This document shows positions 7,609 to 16,987 of a stretch of DNA of 64,000 nucleotides, in pieces. Each line of letters begins with the position of its first letter. Within the stretch, counting starts at the first letter, position 1. The notes under the pieces were generated by a model that saw nothing but the letters and a program-made list of their open reading frames with translations, was not told the DNA's origin and did no database searches. Made by a program: the position numbers and the translations under genes. The stretch covers positions 310,001-374,000 of the forward strand of contig CATOSI010000003.1 of NCBI GenBank assembly GCA_951812505.1. The letters are read 5' to 3'. Source of the stretch: an uncultured Dehalococcoidia bacterium (lineage in GTDB: Bacteria > Chloroflexota > Dehalococcoidia > Lucifugimonadales > UBA1123).

Positions 7609-8685
7609 ATGGCGCAATTCACCAAGACCGTAACTGAGACTGTCAACTGTCCCTACTGCGCGTCCGAGGGTGTCATAAAATGGGGAAAGCAGAAGGGCAA
7701 CCAGCGTTTCAAGTGTAAGGGTTGCGATAAGTCCTTTATTACAACTGGTGCGTTACATGGACGCCGCCTGACTACCGACCAGATAGGGGCGGCCATCAGG
7801 ATGTTCTATTCGGGAATGTCGTATAAGCAGATTGGCGAGAATATGGCCGATATGTACGACATATCCGAACCGTCCAAGCAGACTATCTACGCATGGGTCA
7901 GGGACTACACCGACGAGGCCGCCGACCGGATGGAAAACCACAAGGCCAACACTGGCAAGCATTGGGTCGCGGACGAATCATCCGTTGACGTGGGCGGGGA
8001 ACAGATGTGGAACTGGAACGTCATGGACGAGGATACCCGATACATACTCGCGTCTCACCTGTCGCCACGCAGGGACAAGAAAGCCGCCGTCGCCACTATG
8101 GAGAAAGCCAAGCTCGCGGCAAGCGACCCGCCTGAGACAATCAAGACAGACCACCTATCAGCCTATGACGACGCCATCGAGGAAGTCTTTCCCAAAACCC
8201 GCCACGTCAAGATGAAGAGTATGCAGTCTCCCGTATTGAACAACAATCTGTCTGAGAGATTGCAGGGGACGTACAGACAGCGCACAAAGACGCTGAGAGG
8301 GTTGGAGAGTCTGGAGACGGGGCAGAGGTATCTTGACGGCTGGACGCTGACCTACAACCTGTTTCGGGAACACGAGGGACTTGATTACGACACCCCTGGG
8401 GAGGTCGCTAAGGTCAACGCTCCCTATACCGAATGGGCAGACGTGGTAAAGGGCGGCGCAAAGCCGACTGTCGAAGTGGACACAGCCAAGCTCAGGCGGT
8501 CAGACCTGAACGAGCGGGACGTTGAAATGAAGTCCAAAGGCAACCTTGTGTTCGTGAGTTCGTCTAAGCGTCATCCTCAGAGATTCGATGTGCCGTCCAG
8601 ACCCATCAAGCCAGCGAAGCCTAAGAAGCCGAGAAAGAGGAAGACAGCGCGACATCCCTACGCCAAGAAGGGAGAGCGGATTTGA
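7609..8685 (+). CDS. IS6-like DDE transposase with N-terminal zinc ribbon
   Basis: This 358-aa protein begins with a zinc ribbon (CPYC...CKGC, residues about 14-40) and a helix-turn-helix region (MSYKQIGENMADMYDISEPSKQTIYAWV). The catalytic core has Asp in HWVADESS, Asp in IKTDHLSAYDDAI and Glu in NNLSERLQGTYRQRTKTLRG, an order and spacing like the IS6/IS240 transposase family. A basic tail (KPAKPKKPRKRKTARH) may bind DNA. GAGGGG lies 8 bp before the ATG. It is the last gene of transposon 1, 17 bp from the right inverted repeat, and should move the entire cassette by replicative transposition. Confidence 0.85.
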   Translation: MAQFTKTVTETVNCPYCASEGVIKWGKQKGNQRFKCKGCDKSFITTGALHGRRLTTDQIGAAIRMFYSGMSYKQIGENMADMYDISEPSKQTIYAWVRDYTDEAADRMENHKANTGKHWVADESSVDVGGEQMWNWNVMDEDTRYILASHLSPRRDKKAAVATMEKAKLAASDPPETIKTDHLSAYDDAIEEVFPKTRHVKMKSMQSPVLNNNLSERLQGTYRQRTKTLRGLESLETGQRYLDGWTLTYNLFREHEGLDYDTPGEVAKVNAPYTEWADVVKGGAKPTVEVDTAKLRRSDLNERDVEMKSKGNLVFVSSSKRHPQRFDVPSRPIKPAKPKKPRKRKTARHPYAKKGERI

Positions 8686-8701
8686 GGGGAAATCAGGCCA
8701 A

Positions 8702-8730
8702 CAACTACAATCAAACGGAACCAAATGCAC
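8702..8730. repeat. Right terminal inverted repeat and target duplication of transposon 1
   Basis: 8702-8722 is the perfect inverse of 4915-4935. AAATGCAC at 8723-8730 duplicates the octamer at 4907-4914. Confidence 0.95.
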
Positions 8731-8810
8731 CGCCCCTAGAGGGACGGTCTGCATTTACAGATTGGAACCATCAATTACCTGGTGGGTGGTCATGGGTTAG
8801 GCTTTTCTGA

Positions 8811-9986
<1,176 letters not shown>

Positions 9987-10184
9987 CTTTCAACACAGAT
10001 ACTCCCGCGAAGGCGGGAACCCCGAAGGGCTCGCCGCCAGGCAATCCAGGAATTGGAGACTTTGTGGCTACTGCAACTCCACTTATGAAATTGCCTCCTC
10101 AGTTCAGAACACTTGACCGCCAAAGAACATTTTTGCTATTCTACCCCTAATTGATAATTCCTAATTCCAAATTGACAACTGAAC
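9987..10184. other. IS110 right flank with an extended palindromic repeat
   Basis: The exact IS110 right end cannot be fixed by eye because the family lacks inverted ends. The stretch holds the palindromic repeat at 10002-10050 and then an AT-rich leader of the next gene. Confidence 0.4.
10002..10050. repeat. Palindromic extragenic repeat, long variant
   Basis: CTCCCGCGAAGGCGGGAA is followed by CCCCGAAGGGCTCGCCGCC and CAATCCAGG. The same extension occurs inverted inside the MITE at 61731-61897. It is a relative of the ATTCCCGCGAAAGCGGGAAT family seen at 3722, 12368, 20928, 57487, 58192 and 59903. Confidence 0.7.
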
Positions 10185-11165
10185 ATGACTCCCTACCCCG
10201 AACTACAACAGATTATCCGAGAGGAAACCGACAACGGTCGCGGCATCGTCCAATTCCTGTTCAAGGCCATGTGGGGCGAGTTTCACAACTTCACCCCGCA
10301 GCACCAACTCATGGCTGGACGAGCTCTCGCCATCATCGGCGTCGAACAGGGTGTGCAGTTCGTCGAGGCCAACAGACCTCCCAGCCTGCCCAGAAACACA
10401 CCACAGCGCAGGATTGTCGAGGACGAACTCGACGCCAAGCTCAGCGCCGCAGAACGCGAACTCATAGGCTACGCGAGGAAGGCCACCCGCAGCGGTCGCA
10501 AGATGGTCCGCTTCTACCTCGACGCGATGAACGGAATCATCAAGAGCTTCAGTCCCTCGCTGAGGATTGCAGCGGCAAAGGAACTCATAGGCTGCGCCTT
10601 CCCGCTGCTGACCTCGGCCAAACGACGCCGGAAAGCCGCGCCCAAGCCACAGACCGCGCAACCGCAGACCCAATCCGCGCCTGTGGCCTCCGAACCCAGC
10701 GTCCAGTCCCTGAACGGACACCCCGAACTCTGCTCATGCCAGACCTGCGTCCGCTCAGCTATGCGCAGATTCGCCCTCACACACTGCGAGGAAGGCGAGG
10801 AGACCTACCAGTACGTAGTCCGCCGCGCCATGACCGCTACGAGAGACCCCAGGCAGCGACTGTCCGAAGCCACCCTGGTATGGAATCAGTACCTCGCCTA
10901 CGTCAGGCGGCTGTGTCCCGAATCCACCATAGAAGCGCTTCCGGGTTGGTTCCATAAACTTATGGAAGACGACCCTCATTACCCCGACGGCTACAACCCG
11001 AAGTTGGTGGAGAAGAACTACGACTTCTGGATGTACGATCTGGACAAGGACGACGAATACGCGCTGGATGAAGACTGCTACTGCGAGGACTGCGACGACC
11101 ACGAGCGGGACGACTACGGCAACTGCAACTGCGAAATCTGCTTCGAGTCCGAAGACGACCCCTGA
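10185..11165 (+). CDS. Hypothetical protein with acidic Cys-rich tail
   Basis: This 326-aa protein belongs to no family I recognise. Residues 1-140 are helical with two similar halves (ELQQIIREETDNGRGIVQFL...FTPQHQLMAGRALAIIG and ELIGYARKATRSGRKMVRFYLD...FSPSLRIAAAKELIG), suggesting an internal duplication. A basic, Pro/Gln-rich linker follows (about 145-180), then a CSCQTCVRSAMRR motif. The C-terminal 45 residues are highly acidic and rich in Cys (EDCYCEDCDDHERDD; CNCEICFE), which could bind metal. It lies between an IS110 and the moxR cluster and has no obvious ribosome site at its ATG. It may be mobile-element cargo, but that is only positional. Confidence 0.6.
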   Translation: MTPYPELQQIIREETDNGRGIVQFLFKAMWGEFHNFTPQHQLMAGRALAIIGVEQGVQFVEANRPPSLPRNTPQRRIVEDELDAKLSAAERELIGYARKATRSGRKMVRFYLDAMNGIIKSFSPSLRIAAAKELIGCAFPLLTSAKRRRKAAPKPQTAQPQTQSAPVASEPSVQSLNGHPELCSCQTCVRSAMRRFALTHCEEGEETYQYVVRRAMTATRDPRQRLSEATLVWNQYLAYVRRLCPESTIEALPGWFHKLMEDDPHYPDGYNPKLVEKNYDFWMYDLDKDDEYALDEDCYCEDCDDHERDDYGNCNCEICFESEDDP

Positions 11166-11299
11166 CAACTAACGACTAAAAACTGAATACTCGGCGCTGC
11201 CCCGCTCTCCACAATCCGTGCACATCTGGCACACGTATGCTATAAGATAGGTATGGGACATCTTCCAGGCAGACGGGTTTCGTAAGCTTGCGTATCCTG

Positions 11300-11305
11300 T
11301 ATAAT
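11300..11305 (+). promoter_or_regulatory. Possible -10 box upstream of moxR cluster 1
   Basis: A perfect TATAAT preceded by TG (extended -10) lies 42 bp upstream of the moxR start. The -35 region (GTTTCG or TTTCGT at about 11277-11283) is weak. Confidence 0.4.
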
Positions 11306-11346
11306 CCCCTCAATGTTCGGCTACGCCATTGGATTAGGAGACTCAC

Positions 11347-12318
11347 TTGGAGCAGCAAGACACCGCCAGAGAATTGGCGCAGAAGATCATCGAGAACATC
11401 GAAAAAGTTATAGTGGGCAAGAGCAGGGCCGTCGAGCTTGGCGTAATCGCCCTGATGTGCGAGGGACACGCCCTGATAGAGGACGTCCCGGGCGTGGGCA
11501 AGACTATGCTTGCCCGCAGCATCGCGCGGTCCGTGGGCGCCAGCTTCAAAAGAATCCAGTTCACGCCCGACCTCCTGCCGACCGATGTTACCGGTGTCTC
11601 CATATACAACCAGCAGTCGGGCGAGTTCGAGTTCAGGGAAGGCCCCATAATAGCGCAGATGGTCCTCGCCGATGAGGTAAACCGGGCTACTCCCAAGACT
11701 CAGTCCGCGATGCTCGAGGCGATGGACGAGCGACAAGTGACGGTAGAGGGAATAACCCATAGCGTCCCCAGTCCTTTCATGGTCATGGCGACTCAGAATC
11801 CGGTGGAGTACGAGGGCACTTTCCCGCTTCCCGAAGCCCAGTTGGACCGATTTCTTCTGATAATCAGCCTTGGTTATCCGACAATCGAGGAAGAGCTTGA
11901 AATCATAGAACGGCAGCAGATGGCCCATCCCATTGAGACTCTTGAATCCGTTGCGACCGCGCAGGAAGTGATGGACCTCCAGCGAACTATCCGCACGATT
12001 TATGTTGACGACCTGGTGAAGGAATACATAGTCAACCTGACTGGCGCCACACGGTCGCACGCGGACATATCGCTCGGCGCGTCCCCCCGCGCGTCACTGG
12101 CGATGTACAGGGGCGGACAGGCCATCGCGCTTATACGCGGACGCGACTTCGTTCTGCCGGACGACGTCAAAGACCTCGCTCTGCCGATGCTCAGCCACCG
12201 CATGATCGTTTCCCCCGCCGCCAGGATGAGAGGCGTATCCAGCCCGGACGTTGTCGAGACCATCCTGGAACAGACCCCCGTTCCTGGGGGACAGGCGCGG
12301 GCAGCCGCCAGGAGTTAA
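11347..12318 (+). CDS. MoxR family AAA+ ATPase (cluster 1)
   Basis: This 323-aa ATPase has Walker A GVGKTM (within [10 protein letters not shown]), Walker [10 protein letters not shown], sensor 1 MATQNP and the family block [17 protein letters not shown] helical lid follows, with [19 protein letters not shown] and [16 protein letters not shown]. MoxR proteins act as chaperones that activate or assemble metal- or von Willebrand-type enzyme partners, commonly encoded next to DUF58 proteins, as here. It starts at TTG 11347 with GGAG 8 bp upstream. It heads an operon-like row moxR-DUF58-transglutaminase-ogt and has a paralogue at 48123. Confidence 0.93.
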   Translation: MEQQDTARELAQKIIENIEKVIVGKSRAVELGVIALMCEGHALIEDVPGVGKTMLARSIARSVGASFKRIQFTPDLLPTDVTGVSIYNQQSGEFEFREGPIIAQMVLADEVNRATPKTQSAMLEAMDERQVTVEGITHSVPSPFMVMATQNPVEYEGTFPLPEAQLDRFLLIISLGYPTIEEELEIIERQQMAHPIETLESVATAQEVMDLQRTIRTIYVDDLVKEYIVNLTGATRSHADISLGASPRASLAMYRGGQAIALIRGRDFVLPDDVKDLALPMLSHRMIVSPAARMRGVSSPDVVETILEQTPVPGGQARAAARS

Positions 12319-12328
12319 TGTTGAAAAT

Positions 12329-12354
12329 CCCCTCTCCCTTGATGGGTGAGGGTG
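12329..12354. repeat. CCCTCTCCCTTGATG-type repeat between moxR and DUF58
   Basis: CCCCTCTCCCTTGATGGG followed by TGAGGGTG matches the copy at 2001-2040, with a shortened right arm. Confidence 0.55.
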
Positions 12355-12367
12355 AACTACGATTCAG

Positions 12368-12393
12368 TCATTCCCGCGAAAGCGGGAATCCAG
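12368..12393. repeat. Palindromic repeat at the 5' end of the DUF58 gene
   Basis: TCATTCCCGCGAAAGCGGG continues into AATCCAG, a clean palindrome of the dispersed family. Read in the DUF58 frame it encodes VIPAKAGIQ, a well-known artefactual N-terminus from this type of repeat. Confidence 0.8.
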
Positions 12394-12405
12394 AAACCTC
12401 GACAG

Positions 12406-13692
12406 TTGGAAGTAGCCAGACGTGGAGTTAGAGCGATTTTTCCCGGTAAACTATTTATCCAGAAACGCTTCTACCTGGTTATTGGCCTGATAGCCGTCAC
12501 CATATTCACCGGCATGGCCACCGGGTTCGCGCTGTTCTACAGGCTCATATATGTGATGGCGCTCACAGGGCTTCTTGCGTTCATTTGGAACTGGCTGACT
12601 ATGTTCGGACTGGATGTAACAATCGAGCGTCGCACCCGCCGCGTGAGAGTCGGCGACGATATCGAAGAGCGCCTTGTGGTGCGTAACAGCAGCCGGCTTC
12701 CCAAGCCCACGCTGGAAGTGGAAGACGTTACCGACATGCCGGGCTATTCCAATGGAATGGCGCTCAGCCTGTCCAGCAACAGTTTCAGGTCGTGGCTTGC
12801 GCGCGCTCCGGCCCGTAAGCGCGGCGCCTATACTCTGGGGCCTGTGCGTGTGTCCAACTCCGATGTGTTCGGCCTGTTCAGGCGCGAGCGCGAATTTGGC
12901 GGACAGGACTCCCTTCTTGTCTATCCCCGCATATACGATCTTCCCGAATTCCAGATACCGTCCGCGTACATAAGCGGGGACAGTTCGGCGCACCGCAGAT
13001 CGCACAACCTGACCCCGCACGCGGCGAGCGTGCGTGAGTACTCGTTCGGCGACAGTTTCAGCAGAATTCACTGGGCCAGTACGGCGCGCACCGGAAGGCT
13101 CATGTCCAAAGAGTTCGACCTCGGACTATCCAGCGATGTCTGGATGATCGTTGACCTCCACAGGGACGTCCAGGCGGGCGAGTTGGAGGAGAGTACCGAT
13201 GAGTACGCGGTCTCGATAGCAGCCTCGCTTGCTCGCAAGTACGAGCGGGCGCAGATGCCCGTCGGACTTGTCGCATACGGAGATGCTCGCTACGTGCTTC
13301 CCGCGGATACCGGGTCTGGCCAGTATGAACGCATCATGGAGTACCTCGCTAGGAGCAAAGCCGAGGGCAGCTTGCCGCTTGAAGATGTCCTGGTCCGTGA
13401 AGAGCAGCTATGGGGAACCCAGAGTGCTCTCGTCATCATAACTTCTTCGCATCGCGAGGGATGGGCCGTGGCGGTCAAGGAGCTTGTTCGCCGCCGAATC
13501 AGGGTGGCAACGATACTGGTTGATGGGCAGTCATTCGGCGGGATGTTCGAGACGATGTCCATAGTTCCCGCGCTGTACGATGCCGCGGTTGACCCCTATG
13601 TGGTACGCATGGGAGACGATGTTCCGCTCGCGCTGGCCCACACCTACACTATGACCGCTTCCGACGTGGAGGCGGTGGAGGCGACCGCATGA
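12406..13692 (+). CDS. DUF58 domain protein (cluster 1)
   Basis: This membrane-anchored protein of about 428 aa has two hydrophobic segments near the N-terminus (YLVIGLIAVTIFTGMATGFAL; LIYVMALTGLLAFIWNW). A beta-rich region (RVRVGDDIEERLVVRN) leads into the DUF58 signature with SVREYSFGDSFSRIHW and a von Willebrand A-like C-terminus (SDVWMIVDLHRD; ALVIITSSHREGW). DUF58 proteins partner with MoxR ATPases. The frame is open from 12346, but that region is the palindromic repeat. I place the start provisionally at TTG 12406; no good ribosome site supports either choice. The stop overlaps the next start by 4 bp. Confidence 0.85.
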   Translation: MEVARRGVRAIFPGKLFIQKRFYLVIGLIAVTIFTGMATGFALFYRLIYVMALTGLLAFIWNWLTMFGLDVTIERRTRRVRVGDDIEERLVVRNSSRLPKPTLEVEDVTDMPGYSNGMALSLSSNSFRSWLARAPARKRGAYTLGPVRVSNSDVFGLFRREREFGGQDSLLVYPRIYDLPEFQIPSAYISGDSSAHRRSHNLTPHAASVREYSFGDSFSRIHWASTARTGRLMSKEFDLGLSSDVWMIVDLHRDVQAGELEESTDEYAVSIAASLARKYERAQMPVGLVAYGDARYVLPADTGSGQYERIMEYLARSKAEGSLPLEDVLVREEQLWGTQSALVIITSSHREGWAVAVKELVRRRIRVATILVDGQSFGGMFETMSIVPALYDAAVDPYVVRMGDDVPLALAHTYTMTASDVEAVEATA

Positions 13693-16229
13693 GTACCCGG
13701 GGAGCGGGCGTATTCCTTCATCACCGGCTGGACCCTGAGCTGGCCAGGTCGCACCGGACATGGCTGGATAGGTTCAGGCAGTACAGCCCCAGCCAGGGCT
13801 GGACAACCTTCGGACTGCTGATACTTGCGCTTCTGGTCGTCGGCGAGTCGGTGAACGCCGCGGAGTGGGTAGAGTCGCCCGGTCTCATTACCGTTCTCGT
13901 ATGGGCTGCTGTGGTTGGCCTACTCCTGGCGAAGATGCGCGCGCCATGGTTCCTGCTCATGCCCGCCGGACTACTCATCGGCATGGTCGCAGTTCTGTGG
14001 CAGGCCTCCGCCCGAAGCGTCGAGGGTGATGACACGATTGAGCGCTTCAGGGAGATGTTCCACAGGCTGGACGTCTGGTGGGATGCGGCATACGGCGGAG
14101 GAATCAGCACCGATCTGCTTCCATTTACTTTAATGCTGCTTGCACTTTGCTGGATTACCGGCTTCTTCAGTTCTTGGTTCATATTCAGGCGCGGCAACGT
14201 CTGGGTGGGTGTGATACTGCTTGGCACCGCGATGCTCACCAATCTCAGCTTTCTGCCCGACAAGTTCGCGGCCCGCTTCTTCCTTTTCCTGTTTGTGGCG
14301 ATGCTGCTCATCGTAAGAGTGAGCACGATCCAGACGCAGGCTTACTGGGAACGGCTGAATATCAGGTTCTCGGAGCATACCGGGTGGCTCGCGCTTCATG
14401 CCACTGCATGGTTCAGCGCATTAGTGATTATCGTGGCGGTCCTGCTGCCGCTGAACGTATATACCAATACTCAGGCCGCACAGATATGGAACATCGGGCG
14501 CGCTCCGGTGACCACCGCCGAGGACTTCTTCGCGAGGCTGTTCGCGGCTCTGCCCTCGAAGAAAGACACGGCCGGACGCTTCTTCGGCAGGTGGCTTCCG
14601 TTCATTGGGAAAATATCCTTCGGAGGCGAGCCGGTCGGATGGGCTACAAGCAACTATCCGTCGTACTGGCTTTCCCAGACCTACAACGAATACACGCCCC
14701 GCGGCTGGATAGCGACCGAGTCCGAGCCTATTGAGGTCGGGCCCGATATTCTGCCACCCGCAAGGCGAGACAGCCTCAAGCGAGAGGCCGAGACGCAGAT
14801 GATGCAGTTGGACTTCGAGACCGAGAAGTTCCTCTCCGGGGGCGACTTCAACTGGGTCAGCGAACCTGCGGTCATCGAAGCCCTGGCTCCCCGAAAGTTT
14901 TACATAGACTTGGACGATCCGTCCGCCGATCCGTCCTTCCCGGCTGACGTCCGCGAACTGTCGGAGGGCTTCAGATTCGACCTGCGGGGTCTCAGCGAGG
15001 AAACCGCGAGGGTCATGATAGGCCAGCGGCTGCCGGATGATCTTCTCATAGTCGAAATACAATCAGACTCGTCCGACTCGGTCGAGAGCGTGGTTCTTCA
15101 GCGCAAGGCTCCCATTACACCGGAACTGGTTTCCTGGAAATTTGCTGAAACTATCGAAGAGAACCAACCATACCGGATGATTTCATACGTGTCCATGGCG
15201 ACAGATGGCGAACTGAGAGAAGCCTCCACCGAGTACAGCAGCTTTATGACGGACCACTATCTGCAGTTGCCGCCCTCGTTCCCGGAGAACGTGCGCTCGC
15301 TTGCAGAACGGGTTACCGAGGGAGCGGACAATCCTCTTGACAAGGCGCTCGCCATCGAGAGCTACCTGCGCGGTCCCGATTTCACCTACTCACAGGACAT
15401 AGACGCCCCACCGTCGGACATGGACGGTGTGGAGTGGTTCCTGTTCGAGACGAAGGTCGGGTATTCCGACTACTTCGCGTCTTCGATGACCGTCATGCTG
15501 AGAGCGGTCGGCGTTCCCGCGAGAATGGCAGCCGGCTACGGCCCCGGCGAGTTGAATGAAGTCGGCCAGCGAGTTATCCGGGACTCCGACAGCCACGGCT
15601 GGGTTCAGGCGTATTTCCCGGACTACGGTTGGATTGACTTCGAGCCGACACCCAACTGGCCCCAGCATGAGCGCGCTTCCACTCCGGCATCGCCATTCCT
15701 TGGACTTGGCGACGACCCGCTCGAGGAAGACCCGGACGAATTCACCGATCCGTTCGATATCGAGGCGGATAATCTGCCCTTCTCCGGAGTCCCATTCAAT
15801 GCTTCGAATTCGTTCGTGTCGTTAGAAGATGTGGTGCGGTATCTCGTACCCGCGGGGGTTGCCGCGGCGGTGATAGTCGGGATCTGGGTGATCTGGTCGG
15901 CAATATGGAATTTCGGACTTGGCTCTCTTGGGCCGGAGTCCAAGCTGTATGCGAAACTGACGAGACTCGGCTGGCTGGCTGGCATGGGTCGCACATCCGA
16001 TCAGACTCCCATGGAATTTGGGGAGCGGGTAGGGCAGACTATACCCGAAGTCAACGAGGGCGCGATGAGGATAGCCGCGTCCTATGCCGCGCACCGCTAT
16101 GGCGGCAGACAGGCGGATGAAGATGAGCAGGGTATGTTGCTCGATGCGTGGAAGGAGATCCGATTCAAGCTCATCGGGAGAATGTTCAAGCGTCTGATAC
16201 CTCAGCCGTCCCAGGAGGCGGGAGTGTGA
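13689..16229 (+). CDS. Transglutaminase-like membrane protein (TgpA type) with Cys-to-Ser change
   Basis: This 846-aa protein has an N-terminal block of about six membrane helices (residues about 40-270), a long extracellular region with a transglutaminase-like core at about 545-660, another helix at about 715-740 and a DUF4129 tail. The core keeps the His (SHGW, residue 636) and Asp (WIDFEP, 650) of the catalytic triad. At the nucleophile position the expected GYC(E/D)-(H/Y)FA reads GYSDYFAS, with Ser 593 (codon TCC). Classic activity is therefore doubtful. Fusion to DUF4129 and clustering with moxR and DUF58 is the standard TgpA-type neighbourhood. It starts at ATG 13689, overlapping the DUF58 stop, and its stop overlaps ogt. 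Confidence 0.88.
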   Translation: MSTRGAGVFLHHRLDPELARSHRTWLDRFRQYSPSQGWTTFGLLILALLVVGESVNAAEWVESPGLITVLVWAAVVGLLLAKMRAPWFLLMPAGLLIGMVAVLWQASARSVEGDDTIERFREMFHRLDVWWDAAYGGGISTDLLPFTLMLLALCWITGFFSSWFIFRRGNVWVGVILLGTAMLTNLSFLPDKFAARFFLFLFVAMLLIVRVSTIQTQAYWERLNIRFSEHTGWLALHATAWFSALVIIVAVLLPLNVYTNTQAAQIWNIGRAPVTTAEDFFARLFAALPSKKDTAGRFFGRWLPFIGKISFGGEPVGWATSNYPSYWLSQTYNEYTPRGWIATESEPIEVGPDILPPARRDSLKREAETQMMQLDFETEKFLSGGDFNWVSEPAVIEALAPRKFYIDLDDPSADPSFPADVRELSEGFRFDLRGLSEETARVMIGQRLPDDLLIVEIQSDSSDSVESVVLQRKAPITPELVSWKFAETIEENQPYRMISYVSMATDGELREASTEYSSFMTDHYLQLPPSFPENVRSLAERVTEGADNPLDKALAIESYLRGPDFTYSQDIDAPPSDMDGVEWFLFETKVGYSDYFASSMTVMLRAVGVPARMAAGYGPGELNEVGQRVIRDSDSHGWVQAYFPDYGWIDFEPTPNWPQHERASTPASPFLGLGDDPLEEDPDEFTDPFDIEADNLPFSGVPFNASNSFVSLEDVVRYLVPAGVAAAVIVGIWVIWSAIWNFGLGSLGPESKLYAKLTRLGWLAGMGRTSDQTPMEFGERVGQTIPEVNEGAMRIAASYAAHRYGGRQADEDEQGMLLDAWKEIRFKLIGRMFKRLIPQPSQEAGV

Positions 16230-16750
16230 GCGAGAGGTACTACGACATTGTCGAGACACAGTTCGGATGGATGGGTCTGCTGTCTTCGGAAGTCGGGCTT
16301 GTGCGAAGCACGCTACCCGAGGATTCCGGGGAGACGTGCATCTTGCGTCTTGGGATCGAAGCAGGCGAGGCCGCACGTGCCCCTGGTAGGTTCGCAGACC
16401 TGCGCGACAGGCTCGAGCGCTACTTCGATGGGTCTGACGCCGGGTTTGGTGATATTGAGCTCGACTTCGATGGTGCGCCCGACTTTCATCGCAGGGCATG
16501 GCAGGCTTGCCGCACGATCCCGCGTGGCGAGACGCGCACATACAAGTGGCTTGCGGGCAGAGCGGGCAGTCCGAACGCGCCGAGAGCCGCCGGTCAGACA
16601 ATGGCGCGCAACCGGATTCCGATAATCGTGCCCTGTCACAGGGTAATCGGCTCCGACGGCAGCCTGCGCGGATTCGGTAGCGGCGACACCCGGATTGATC
16701 TGAAGCGGCGTCTGCTGGAACTGGAAGGGGCGGCTCGCAGGCTGCTCTGA
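16226..16750 (+). CDS. ogt: Methylated-DNA--protein-cysteine methyltransferase
   Basis: This 174-aa DNA repair protein transfers alkyl groups from O6-alkylguanine to its own Cys. The active site PCHRVIG has Cys at residue 137. The Arg-finger/helix segment FHRRAWQACRTIPRGETRTYKWLA and the following RAAGQTMARNRIPIIV are typical. The N-terminal half is short and divergent, as in Ogt. It starts at GTG 16226, overlapping the stop of the transglutaminase gene (GTGA) with GGAGGCGGGAG upstream. This makes it the last gene of the moxR operon, although its role is unrelated. Confidence 0.92.
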   Translation: MSERYYDIVETQFGWMGLLSSEVGLVRSTLPEDSGETCILRLGIEAGEAARAPGRFADLRDRLERYFDGSDAGFGDIELDFDGAPDFHRRAWQACRTIPRGETRTYKWLAGRAGSPNAPRAAGQTMARNRIPIIVPCHRVIGSDGSLRGFGSGDTRIDLKRRLLELEGAARRLL

Positions 16751-16753
16751 GTT

Positions 16754-16987
16754 TCAGGAATCGTCTGTATCGTCTGCCATGACGCCGAGGTCTTCCCTGA
16801 GAATTCGCAATGCCTCTTCCAGATACTCGTCATCCACGAGTATCCTGCACGGGTAAGCGGACACGCCGAGAAACGACGCCGTATCCCCTGCCCGAACAAG
16901 TGTGGGAATGCCGCGCCGGTTCAGAAGTTCGCTCCACATCTCTGCCGCCAACTGGTCCGGGGCGGCGACGAGCGTCACCCACTTCAA
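16754..16987 (-). CDS. DUF2007 domain protein
   Basis: This 77-aa protein (MKWVTLVAAPDQLAAEMWSE...) has the fold pattern of DUF2007, a ferredoxin-like small domain of unknown, possibly signalling, function: LLNRRGIPTLV followed by PCRILVDDEYLEEALRIL. It starts at TTG 16987, overlapping the dnaE stop by 4 bp, so it is translationally coupled to DNA polymerase III alpha. Convergent with ogt, whose stop is 3 bp away. Confidence 0.75.
   Translation of the reverse strand: MKWVTLVAAPDQLAAEMWSELLNRRGIPTLVRAGDTASFLGVSAYPCRILVDDEYLEEALRILREDLGVMADDTDDS

Larger units (their letters stand above)
4915..8722 (+). mobile_element. Transposon 1: IS6-like transposase with methyltransferase/HNH cargo
   Basis: The 3808-bp unit is bounded by perfect 21-bp inverted repeats (4915-4935 and 8702-8722) whose outer ends read GGTTCC. 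It is flanked on both sides by the identical octamer AAATGCAC (4907-4914 and 8723-8730). It contains five co-directional genes: membrane protein, DNA methyltransferase-HNH fusion, HNH protein, 44-aa peptide and DDE transposase. The gene starts overlap or follow within 16 bp, so it reads as one operon. The 8-bp duplication and GG-starting ends agree with the IS6 family. Intact ends and frames suggest a recent or still active insertion. Confidence 0.92.

Noticed and set aside
11176-12060. 294-codon minus-strand frame opposite moxR
   Set aside because: Shadow of the ATPase.
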